From Fusobacterium varium (lineage in GTDB: Bacteria; Fusobacteriota; Fusobacteriia; Fusobacteriales; Fusobacteriaceae), in NCBI GenBank assembly GCA_002356455.1, contig AP017968.1, positions 2,852,001 to 2,916,000 of the forward strand: 64,000 bases of DNA. The letters run 5' to 3'. Within the stretch, counting starts at the first letter, position 1. Every line of letters starts with the position of its first letter. The notes beneath the pieces were generated by a model, which saw only the letters and a program-made list of their open reading frames with translations, was not told the DNA's origin and did not search any database. A program made the position numbers and the translations under genes. Positions 42,600 to 50,313 of the stretch are shown one piece after another.

Positions 42600-43676
42600 C
42601 TAGAATGAAGCTCTAAATCCTGCAAATACAGTTGGCTGCCATCTCCAGTCTTTAGCATCGCTTTTAGCAGTGATTGCCCAGTTTCTATATTCTGCTCCAG
42701 CTGCTGCATATACTTTAAAGCTTGGAGTTGCTTGATAATTTACTTGAACATATGGTAATGCATATAATTCATAATCTTGTTTTTGATCTAATGCACCATA
42801 TTTTTTGTATTGAGACCAGCTATAATCATCATATCCACCTTCGAAGTTGAAATCAACTGTTACATCTCCATTAGTGTATAGATTAGTTGTATTGTAGATA
42901 TAAGCCTCTACATCAATTGTAAAGTTTTTATCTTTTATTTTGTTTCCTCTGTCAAATACTTGATCTCTTCCATAGAAGTGTTGAGTATTGTACATATTGA
43001 ACTCAAAAGAGAATCCCCATGGTAATTCGAAGTAAGTATATAAATCTGCTCCTACTTGATTATCATAATTATCTCCTTGATTAGCAGCATCTGCATTCCA
43101 TTGATATCTGTATTTTGGTGCAACAACGAAATTAGTAGTTTTTATAAAATCATTGTTGAACATATACTCAGCAAAATTAAATCTTGCTTGATATTCTAAT
43201 TCTTGATGCTTATCTGTATCTTCTCTGTCTCTATAGTGGATTCTTGATGTAAAGTTAACATTAGAATCTCCTACATTTCCATGATTATAGAAATATCTTA
43301 ATCTTGTGTCAGTACCTGATTTTCCAAGTCTGTCAGAAGAATCATTTCCATAATTTCTGATTCTGTATTCGAAAGATTGATTTTCAGTCATGTTGATTTT
43401 TCCCATTAACTGAGTTCTTCCATATTTTGTAGCTCCTGCCCAGTCATTTTCAGCAGAAGTTTGGTTTTCAGTTTCTCCATACCATCTGTATTGTAAATCT
43501 ACATATCCATTTGGTCTGAATCCTACTGGTGCTCTGTCTCTGTAGACAATAACTTCTTTTTCAACGATTTGTACTGGTGCTTCTGTTACTACAACTGGAG
43601 CAGGTACAACTTCTTTAGCTTGTGCCATTGCTGCAACTGTTAAAAATGCACCAACTAATAATAAAGATTTTTTCAT
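42600..43676 (-). CDS. FomA-like major outer-membrane porin (paralog 1)
   Basis: The 358-residue protein has a signal peptide (MKKSLLLVGAFLTVAAMAQA), a short proline/valine-rich linker with EKEVIVYRDRAP, and a beta-barrel with alternating strands (GYVDLQYRWYGE, NFTSRIHYRDREDT) ending in the C-terminal Phe (FAGFRASF) required for outer-membrane assembly. This is the FomA fusobacterial porin type, a voltage-dependent general channel, adhesin and antigen. It is about 60% identical by eye to paralog 2; the signal, linker and C terminus are nearly the same. AGGGGGT precedes the ATG. Confidence 0.92.
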   Translation of the reverse strand: MKKSLLLVGAFLTVAAMAQAKEVVPAPVVVTEAPVQIVEKEVIVYRDRAPVGFRPNGYVDLQYRWYGETENQTSAENDWAGATKYGRTQLMGKINMTENQSFEYRIRNYGNDSSDRLGKSGTDTRLRYFYNHGNVGDSNVNFTSRIHYRDREDTDKHQELEYQARFNFAEYMFNNDFIKTTNFVVAPKYRYQWNADAANQGDNYDNQVGADLYTYFELPWGFSFEFNMYNTQHFYGRDQVFDRGNKIKDKNFTIDVEAYIYNTTNLYTNGDVTVDFNFEGGYDDYSWSQYKKYGALDQKQDYELYALPYVQVNYQATPSFKVYAAAGAEYRNWAITAKSDAKDWRWQPTVFAGFRASF

Positions 43677-43805
43677 AAAAAATACCCCCTATTTTCTATA
43701 TTTTAAATTATATATACCGAAATATATAATAATTCACATTAAAGATGACAATTTACCTAATCTGGGAAACTGGTAAATCATCACCTTATTCTTGGGAAGA
43801 GCAAT

Positions 43806-43834
43806 AATATATAAAAGATTAGCAACTTTTACAA
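43806..43834 (-). promoter_or_regulatory. Promoter of porin gene 1
   Basis: Minus-strand TTGTAA (43834-43829), 17-base spacer, TATATT (43811-43806). The resulting leader of about 120 bases contains TTTCCCAG (43762-43769), shared with the leader of paralog 2. The spacer contains GTTGCTAAT, also shared. Confidence 0.65.
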
Positions 43835-43902
43835 TATTTCTCTTATACAAAGAATATAATATAGAAAAGTGAAGAAAATATGTTTTATTAGTGTGCATCA
43901 AC

Positions 43903-43931
43903 AGAAAAAACTCTTTTATTAAAAAGAGTTC
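43903..43931 (-). terminator. Terminator of porin gene 2
   Basis: On the minus strand AACTCTTTTT and AAAAGAGTT pair with a short loop and are followed by TTTTTTC, 35 bases after the stop codon of the second porin. Confidence 0.82.
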
Positions 43932-43965
43932 TTCCTTTTATATAAAATATTTAGACTTTTATAGT

Positions 43966-45072
43966 TTAAAAAGTAGTCTTAAATCCTACAACAGCTGTTG
44001 GTTGCCATCTCCAGTCTTTAGCACTTTTTTGATTTATATTTGCCCAGTTTCTATATTCAGCTCCTAAAGAAGCGTATACATTAAAGTTAGGACTAACTTT
44101 ATATGTTGTTATAATTTGTGGATAAGCATATAATTCATAAGTGTTATCATTGTAAGTATAATTAGCAGGATCTTTTAAATCTCCTTTTTCATTTATAGCT
44201 GTTCTTAATACTTTCTCTGAATTCCAGTTATATGGATCATATCCACCTTCAAAGTAGAAATCTATATCGACTTTATCATTTGTATATAAATTAGTTGTAT
44301 TGTATAAATAAGCTTCCATTGTTAATCCAGTATTATTTTTTACTGTACTATGGTCATTAGTATATTGACGTTGCCCATAGAAATACTGGTCTCCATACAA
44401 ATTAAATTCAAATGAAAATCCAAATGGAAATTGATGCATTGTAAATAAATCTATTCCTAATCTATTTTGATAATCATCACTGTTAGATGCCCAGTAATAT
44501 TTATATTTAGGAGCGATTGTAAATTCTGTAGTTTTTACAAAATCATTATTAAATAAATAATCTGCAAAATTGAACCTTGCTTGATATTCTAATGATTGCG
44601 CATCATTTTCAGCTTCTTTTCTGTATTCTATTCTAGATGTTAAATTTACATTAGAATCTCCCAAATTTCCATGGTTATAGAAATATCTTAATCTTGTTTG
44701 AGTTCCATCTTCTCCTTTTTGTTTTTCGTTAGAAGAAGAGTTCCAGTCATTATATGATCTGATTCTATATTCTAAAGCTTGGTTCTCAGTCATATTAATT
44801 TTTCCCATTAACTGTGTTCTTCCATAATTGTTATTTACACCATTATTCTTGTAATTAAGTTCTTCAGCTTCTCCATAATATCTATATTGTAAATCAACAT
44901 ATCCATTTGGTCTGAATCCTTGTGGTTCTCTGTCTCTGTAGACAATAACTTCTTTTTCTACAACTTGTACTGGTGCTTCTTCTACAACTACTGGTGCAGG
45001 AACTATTTCTTTTGCCTGTGCCATTGCTGCAACTGTTAAAAATGCACCAACTAATAATAAAGATTTTTTCAT
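43966..45072 (-). CDS. FomA-like major outer-membrane porin (paralog 2)
   Basis: The 368-residue protein has the same signal peptide as paralog 1, the linker EKEVIVYRDREP, a FomA-type barrel (YGRTQLMGKINMTENQALEYRIRSYN, RLRYFYNHGNLGDSNVNLTSRIEYR), and the C-terminal VVGFKTTF. Differences concentrate in loops such as LNYKNNGVNNN and NEKGDLKDPANYTYNDN, consistent with surface-exposed antigenic loops. It has its own promoter, leader and terminator. The upstream intergenic gap of 668 bases is unusually large. Confidence 0.92.
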   Translation of the reverse strand: MKKSLLLVGAFLTVAAMAQAKEIVPAPVVVEEAPVQVVEKEVIVYRDREPQGFRPNGYVDLQYRYYGEAEELNYKNNGVNNNYGRTQLMGKINMTENQALEYRIRSYNDWNSSSNEKQKGEDGTQTRLRYFYNHGNLGDSNVNLTSRIEYRKEAENDAQSLEYQARFNFADYLFNNDFVKTTEFTIAPKYKYYWASNSDDYQNRLGIDLFTMHQFPFGFSFEFNLYGDQYFYGQRQYTNDHSTVKNNTGLTMEAYLYNTTNLYTNDKVDIDFYFEGGYDPYNWNSEKVLRTAINEKGDLKDPANYTYNDNTYELYAYPQIITTYKVSPNFNVYASLGAEYRNWANINQKSAKDWRWQPTAVVGFKTTF

Positions 45073-45167
45073 AAAAATACCCCCTAGTATTTATTATTAT
45101 AAAGTATAAGAGTATAACAACCTGGGAAATTGTTATATTCTTATAACTTTAATTTAAGAGAAAAATA

Positions 45168-45195
45168 ATCATAAGATAATTAGCAACTCTTATAA
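45168..45195 (-). promoter_or_regulatory. Promoter of porin gene 2
   Basis: Minus-strand TTATAA (45195-45190), 16-base spacer with GTTGCTAAT, TATGAT (45173-45168). The spacer element and the leader motif TTTCCCAG (45122-45129) match those of porin 1. Confidence 0.6.
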
Positions 45196-45409
45196 TTTCT
45201 TGTTTTCTACACTATTAATATAATAAATCTTGATGAAATCTATGTGAAAATGTCAAGAAATATGTCACCGCACTCTTTTATTCTTTATTTCAATATTTTT
45301 ATTCATATTATATATGTGTATAAACGTATTAAATTCAAAATATGTGTCTATAAAATTTTTACTTTTCCATAAAAACCATGTATATTTTTTTTGTATTATT
45401 GTCACAATT

Positions 45410-45438
45410 TTGACATAAATAGTTTTAAGGTTTATAGA
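45410..45438 (+). promoter_or_regulatory. Orphan consensus promoter
   Basis: TTGACA (45410-45415), a 17-base spacer and TATAGA (45433-45438) form a strong sigma70 promoter on the plus strand. No plus-strand gene follows; the next gene is convergent at 45741. It may drive a small RNA or be fortuitous. Confidence 0.4.
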
Positions 45439-45642
45439 TTATAAACTTATATTTTACACCAATAAAAAATTATTGTTAATATTTATTTCTTTATTTTAAT
45501 TTTTAGAACAAAAAATTATTTTTATGCTCATTTTAAAAAAATAATTAAAATAATTTTAAGACTGAAAATATTTATTTTATTAAAAATATTTATTTTAATA
45601 GATTTTTCAATATAAACTCAAAATTAAAATTTTTTATAAAAA

Positions 45643-45704
45643 AACTTCATCTATAAATAAACAGTTTTTTTATTCCTTTAAACTGTCTACTATAAATGAA
45701 GTCT
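45643..45704 (-). terminator. Two-tier terminator of the M20 peptidase gene
   Basis: ACTTCAT (outer) and AAACAGTTT / AAACTGT (inner) repeats pair with each other, and on the minus strand the 3' arm AGATGAAGT runs into TTTTTTT. It lies 37 bases after the stop codon. Confidence 0.75.
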
Positions 45705-45740
45705 ACATATTTTTTATTCAGTTTATTTTTATTAAATATT

Positions 45741-46916
45741 TTAAATTACTTCTGGTAATGATAAAATTGAAGCTACAATTAGTTTTGTTCTTTCACTAAA
45801 TGAACTTATTACAGCTCTTTCTCTTATTGTATGATTTTCATAGCCCTGCACTCCCATTGCACAAATAGTTGGTATTCCTAAAGCTACTGTGTACGCAGCA
45901 TCAGATCCTCCACCTAAAAAACATGGATATGGTATTCCTAAATCTAATTTTTCTGAATTTTCTTTTACTATTTCAAATAATTTTTTATTTTTTTCAGTTT
46001 CATCCATAGAGTCAAAAATTAATATTTCTTTTAACTCAGATTTAGTTCCTTTTACATATGATTTTTTTGTTACTCTATCTAAAAACTCTCTTATTTCTTT
46101 TATGTCTGAAGCTTTTCTATATCTTACATCTATAGTCAAAACACAATTTTCTGGAATACTTCCTACATTAGTTCCTCCATTAATTATTCCTACATTATAA
46201 TGGGTATTATTGTAATCATTTTCTTCTTCTATTCTAAGGATTTTATAGGCAGCCTCTTTGATTGCACTTATACCATTTTCAGGTTCATTTCCTGCATGAG
46301 CCCCCTTTCCTTGAATTATAATTTGAAATCTTGCTGCTCCTTTTCTCCCCACTACTATTCTTCCATCTGTAAAACCTGTTTCACAATCTATAGCTGTTTT
46401 AAATCCTTTTGCTTCTTCCAAAAAGAATTCTTTTCCTTTTCCATTAGTAGGTTGATGTCCTACTTCCTCATCTCCTGAATACGCAAGTTTTATAAATTTA
46501 TCATATCCAATATGATTTAAAACTCTTGCAACAAAAGCACCTATTACAACCCCACCTTTACAATCAAGAACTCCAGGTCCATAAACCATATCATTCTCCT
46601 CATCTACTTTTATTACTTCTTCTCCAAAGCTTCCTTTTTTGTGAACAGTATCTAAATGTCCTATTATAATTGTTTCAAGCTCCTTACTTCCATTATCAAA
46701 ATAAGCAGTTATACTATTTCCTCCACTTCCATAATCAAATACCTGTGTTTTCATTCCAAAACTTTTAAGATTTTTTTCTAAAAATTCAACTGCTTCATTT
46801 ACTCCTTCTCTATCAGAAGATTGACTTTCTATTCTACATAAATCAAACCATAATTTTCTCATTACTTTTTCTTCTTTTTCAATAAATTCAAAAGCATTTT
46901 TTAATTTATTTTCCAT
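45741..46916 (-). CDS. M20 family metallopeptidase (carboxypeptidase G2-like)
   Basis: The 391-residue enzyme has the M20A/CPG2 metal ligands: GHLDTVHKKGSFGEE, PGVLDCKGG, and GDEEVGHQP with the catalytic Glu, plus GGGSDAAYTV near the C terminus. It hydrolyses peptide or acylamino bonds; the substrate is unknown. The start chosen is the ATG that lies seven bases after GGGGGA; an in-frame ATG two codons upstream abuts that site. It is a single gene between the porins and the GNAT gene. Confidence 0.85.
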   Translation of the reverse strand: MENKLKNAFEFIEKEEKVMRKLWFDLCRIESQSSDREGVNEAVEFLEKNLKSFGMKTQVFDYGSGGNSITAYFDNGSKELETIIIGHLDTVHKKGSFGEEVIKVDEENDMVYGPGVLDCKGGVVIGAFVARVLNHIGYDKFIKLAYSGDEEVGHQPTNGKGKEFFLEEAKGFKTAIDCETGFTDGRIVVGRKGAARFQIIIQGKGAHAGNEPENGISAIKEAAYKILRIEEENDYNNTHYNVGIINGGTNVGSIPENCVLTIDVRYRKASDIKEIREFLDRVTKKSYVKGTKSELKEILIFDSMDETEKNKKLFEIVKENSEKLDLGIPYPCFLGGGSDAAYTVALGIPTICAMGVQGYENHTIRERAVISSFSERTKLIVASILSLPEVI

Positions 46917-46992
46917 CCTCATTCCCCCTAATCTGTTTTAAATAATAATTATTTAATATAATACTCCATTTTTTTGATATGTAAAGAATTTT

Positions 46993-47514
46993 TTAATTTT
47001 TTTTCTCAAAAATATATGATGGATGATATAATCCTGTTGGTGAATAATAACTATCTTCTAAATAAGTGAATCCCAATTTTTTTATAAGATGTGCTGAGCC
47101 TACATTTTTAGGATTATGACCTGCAAAAATAGTGGAAGCTCCTAAAACATTAAATGCATATTCTATTATCTTTTTGCATCCTTCCAAGGCAATTCCTTTT
47201 CCCCAATATTCTTTTTTTATATGTATTCCCATTTCCAGTATATTTTTTTCAATATTATATGGTCTTAATCCACAGCATCCTACAAATACTTCATTTTCTT
47301 TTAAATATAATGGAAAATATTGTATTTCATATTTTTCATAATTTTCTATTTCTTTTTTCAGCCTATTTTTTATCTCTTCCTCATTCATTTTTCCAGAAGC
47401 AGTTATTAATTTAGTTACTTCTGAATCTCCCCAAAGTTCATATGCATATTTCAAATCATTTTCTTCCCATGTACTAAAAAATAATCTGTCAGTTTCAATA
47501 ACTTTCTTTTTCAT
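46993..47514 (-). CDS. GNAT family N-acetyltransferase (RimJ/RimL type)
   Basis: The 173-residue protein begins VIETDRLFFSTWEENDL, typical of RimJ/RimL-like acetyltransferases. It carries the acetyl-CoA motif KKEYWGKGIALEGCKKIIEYAF and the motif B region IFAGHNPKNVGSAHLIKKLGF. It transfers acetyl to an amine, perhaps a ribosomal N terminus or a small amine. The substrate is not predictable. GAGGTG precedes the ATG. Confidence 0.88.
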   Translation of the reverse strand: MKKKVIETDRLFFSTWEENDLKYAYELWGDSEVTKLITASGKMNEEEIKNRLKKEIENYEKYEIQYFPLYLKENEVFVGCCGLRPYNIEKNILEMGIHIKKEYWGKGIALEGCKKIIEYAFNVLGASTIFAGHNPKNVGSAHLIKKLGFTYLEDSYYSPTGLYHPSYIFEKKN

Positions 47515-47575
47515 TTTTTCACCTCTAGAAAAATATTAATTTTCTTATTATATAATTTATTTTTTTAATTTACAA

Positions 47576-47601
47576 CAAAAAGAGGAGGGCAAGCCTCCTC
47601 A
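47576..47601 (-). terminator. Terminator of the antiporter-hdcA operon
   Basis: A perfect stem of GAGGAGGC and GCCTCCTC-type arms with a two- to four-base loop, followed on the minus strand by TTTTTG, lies about 40 bases after the hdcA stop codon. Confidence 0.85.
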
Positions 47602-47639
47602 ATATAATTATACTTTTTAGATTTTATATTATTTTTCAA

Positions 47640-48569
47640 TTATTTATTACAACAAGAGTTTTTTCTTTTTTCTGCAAGTGAATCAAATTTCATATCTTTT
47701 AGCCATTCTGTCAATGTCATTTCATTCAAAGAATTAAATCCATTTGTTGGTACAGCATTTCTTGCAAGGCTTACATATGGAGCACATGTTAAAGATGTTC
47801 CAATTTCTCCCGGTTTCATTATAGTATAAGCAAATCCTACATAAGTTCTTTCAAATAATACATCTGAATCTTGTCCACAGCTTACTACTGACCAGGCAAC
47901 TGATTTTCTGTGTTCTTCCAAAAATTCTTTTAATTCTTCTGCATTGTCATTTTTAGTCCATAATCCAGCATCTTCTATAAATAAATCTGCACAGTTATCT
48001 CTGTCAGCAGAAAGTGATAAAGCTATGAAACACCATACTCCATAAGCTTCTCCTTCTTTTAATGGTCTGTCTTCTTTAGGTCTGTATGCAGTAACTCCTT
48101 TATTTGCACAGATAGTATGTGCTCCTGGAACAAGTGTAAATCTTCTTTCTTTTTCAACACCAAAAAGTTCCATTCCTGCTTCTAATAATGGTTTTGCATC
48201 ATATACAGGCAATTTAGATCCATCAAATTGTACAGCTTCTAAAACTGGTTGAATTTTTTTAGCTGCAACATCATCATGAGCTGCTAAATCATGCCCCCAT
48301 ACTTGTCCTGCTATTCCACAGAAAGATGAGGCAGTAAGCATATTTATTTGTCCTACATAGGCATCATTTATTTCAGCTCTGTCATAAGATACTATACCAT
48401 CTAATAAAAAGTCATCAGTCTTTTCTACAGTTCCTACAGATACTTTTAATACAGAAATATATCCATTTCCTTGAGCTCCAGGAGCTCCATATCCATCACA
48501 ATAATTTTCATAAGGACTTATTGCAGTCTTATCAATTCTTGGTGCACGTACTTTAGTTTCTTTTTCCAT
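47640..48569 (-). CDS. hdcA: Pyruvoyl-dependent histidine decarboxylase proenzyme
   Basis: The 309-residue protein matches the Lactobacillus 30a/Clostridium type histidine decarboxylase. The proenzyme self-cleaves between Ser81 and Ser82 in TASSFCG, turning Ser82 into the pyruvoyl group that catalyses histidine to histamine plus CO2. Position and surrounding residues (DGIVSYDRAE, YVGQINMLTASSF, ANKGVTAYRPKED, GVWCFIALSLSAD) agree with the known enzyme. The following residue Cys84 replaces Ser in the Lactobacillus motif. It is downstream of an antiporter gene in one operon. A separate maturation gene (hdcB) was not seen. Decarboxylation consumes protons and would aid acid tolerance. Confidence 0.9.
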   Translation of the reverse strand: MEKETKVRAPRIDKTAISPYENYCDGYGAPGAQGNGYISVLKVSVGTVEKTDDFLLDGIVSYDRAEINDAYVGQINMLTASSFCGIAGQVWGHDLAAHDDVAAKKIQPVLEAVQFDGSKLPVYDAKPLLEAGMELFGVEKERRFTLVPGAHTICANKGVTAYRPKEDRPLKEGEAYGVWCFIALSLSADRDNCADLFIEDAGLWTKNDNAEELKEFLEEHRKSVAWSVVSCGQDSDVLFERTYVGFAYTIMKPGEIGTSLTCAPYVSLARNAVPTNGFNSLNEMTLTEWLKDMKFDSLAEKRKNSCCNK

Positions 48570-48608
48570 TGTAAAACCTCCGAATTTTAATTTGATTTAA
48601 TCTATGCT

Positions 48609-50093
48609 CTAAAGACTGACTCTTTTAGTAATTAATAGGAATAAAGCTATTATTGCTATTATTGTCAACCCTATTGCCAATATTTTTTCTACATTAGTAA
48701 AACTACTTTCATTTGGTGCTTTATTTTCTTTACGAGCTTTATCAAAAACTAATATTCCAATGGCAAATAGAATACTAGCCATTACTAAATATTTTAATCC
48801 AGCAGCATAAATAAGCCATGCTCCATAAATACTTCCCAAAACTCCAGTAATAAGTGCAGTTTTTTCTTTTATATTTGTACCTTTAGGAAATTGCCCTTTT
48901 GCACACATTTTCCATAAATAAAGAGTTGAAGCTATATATGCAGGAAGTATCATAACCCCTGTAATACTTAACATTACATTCCATGCATTACTAGCAAAAT
49001 ATACAAATATCATAGTTATTTGCATACCTATACTTGATACTAAAAGTGAGAAAGATGGAGTTCCATTTTTATTTACTTTAGCAAAAATTTTAGGAAAAGT
49101 TCCATCTTTAGCACAAGCATATGGAAGTTCAGCTAAAAGCATTGTCCAAACAAGCCATGAACTTAATAATGCAATTATTACTCCTGCATTCATAAACCAG
49201 CTACCCCATTTTCCAACTATATCTGCAAGTATAGAGGCAGAAGATGGTGGTGCCAATACTGATAATTCACCTTGAGATAAAGTTCCAAATGGAAGCATTG
49301 AAATAGCTACATATGATAACCAGCATAATAAAAATCCTATTAATGTAGCTTTACTTACTGCTGCTTGACTTTCAGCTCTGTCTGAAATAACAACTGCTCC
49401 TTCTATCCCAATAAAAGACCATAATGTTACAAGCATTGTACTTTTTATTTGTCCTCCTAAATTTCCTAAATCTACATCATGAAGAGATTTTATTGTTTCA
49501 TCTCCCCAGAAATTAGTATGGAACATAGAGATTTTAAATACAAATAAAGTTACTAAAATAAAGACTGCAATAGGAACTAATTTTGCTATTGTTCCAATAG
49601 TATTAATACTAGTTGCCTGACGTACACCCGCCATTATCATAAAATACATTAACCATATTAAAATAGAACCTCCAATTACTGATGGAAGATTATTTCCTCC
49701 TTTAAAATGTGGTGGAAAGAAATAATTTAAAGAATCCATAAGTAAAATTGCATAACCTACATTGGCAAATATAGCTGAAAGCCAATATCCCCATGCCATC
49801 AAAAATCCTACAAATTTACCAAATCCCAATCTTGCATAACTATATATCCCAGACTTAGCATCTGGAACAACTGTTGATAGTACTCTAAAAGTATTAGTTA
49901 AAAAATACATTCCTATACCTGTTATTATCCAAGCAACCCCAACAGCCCCCGCTGATGCTGATTGTGCCATATTTTGCGGAAGATTATAAACACCTCCTCC
50001 AATCATAGCACTAATAACAAGACCTGCAAGTGCAATAACACCTAGTTTTTTAGTATTAGTAGTATTTGATGTACTACTATTTTCAGTACTCAT
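48609..50093 (-). CDS. APC family amino acid antiporter, probable histidine/histamine exchanger
   Basis: The 494-residue membrane protein has 12 or 13 predicted helices and the basic amino-acid/polyamine antiporter (APA) signature GLVISAMIGGGVYNLPQNMAQSASAG and SIYSYARLGFGKFVGF-like SGIYSYARLGFGKFVGFLMAWGYW. Its place 39 bases before hdcA suggests histidine-in/histamine-out exchange. The arginine decarboxylase gene, divergently transcribed, lacks an adjacent antiporter of its own, so this protein might also exchange arginine and agmatine. Function as ArcD-, LysP- or HdcP-like cannot be separated by eye. GGAGGAG precedes the ATG. Confidence 0.82.
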   Translation of the reverse strand: MSTENSSTSNTTNTKKLGVIALAGLVISAMIGGGVYNLPQNMAQSASAGAVGVAWIITGIGMYFLTNTFRVLSTVVPDAKSGIYSYARLGFGKFVGFLMAWGYWLSAIFANVGYAILLMDSLNYFFPPHFKGGNNLPSVIGGSILIWLMYFMIMAGVRQATSINTIGTIAKLVPIAVFILVTLFVFKISMFHTNFWGDETIKSLHDVDLGNLGGQIKSTMLVTLWSFIGIEGAVVISDRAESQAAVSKATLIGFLLCWLSYVAISMLPFGTLSQGELSVLAPPSSASILADIVGKWGSWFMNAGVIIALLSSWLVWTMLLAELPYACAKDGTFPKIFAKVNKNGTPSFSLLVSSIGMQITMIFVYFASNAWNVMLSITGVMILPAYIASTLYLWKMCAKGQFPKGTNIKEKTALITGVLGSIYGAWLIYAAGLKYLVMASILFAIGILVFDKARKENKAPNESSFTNVEKILAIGLTIIAIIALFLLITKRVSL

Positions 50094-50313
50094 ATAACTC
50101 CTCCTTTAAATTTTCTTTTTAAAACTTTTATTGTTACCAATTGTTTCTAAAATGGGTATTCTAAAAATTTTATTTTTTCCTTTTTTAATTTTTTTTATTT
50201 TTTTTAAAAGGAAATCTTTTTTTTATGTGTATGACTATGACATGAGAAGTTTATGAGAAAAAATTTAAAATATCACATGAACTCGATTTTGAAAATATAT
50301 AAGGAGGATTAAA

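Larger units (their letters stand above)
45073..45740. other. 668-base intergenic region between porin 2 and M20 peptidase gene
   Basis: This AT-rich stretch has no credible coding frame. It contains the porin-2 promoter (about 45168-45195), an unexplained plus-strand consensus promoter at 45410-45438, and the long terminator of the peptidase gene (about 45643-45704). Between 45200 and 45400 nothing was recognised. Confidence 0.6.

Noticed and set aside
50160-50225. T-rich tract with a weak AAAAGGAAA/TTTCCTTTT inverted repeat
   Set aside because: It is low-complexity sequence in a divergent promoter region; the pairing is mostly A-T homopolymer, so no terminator or riboswitch is claimed.
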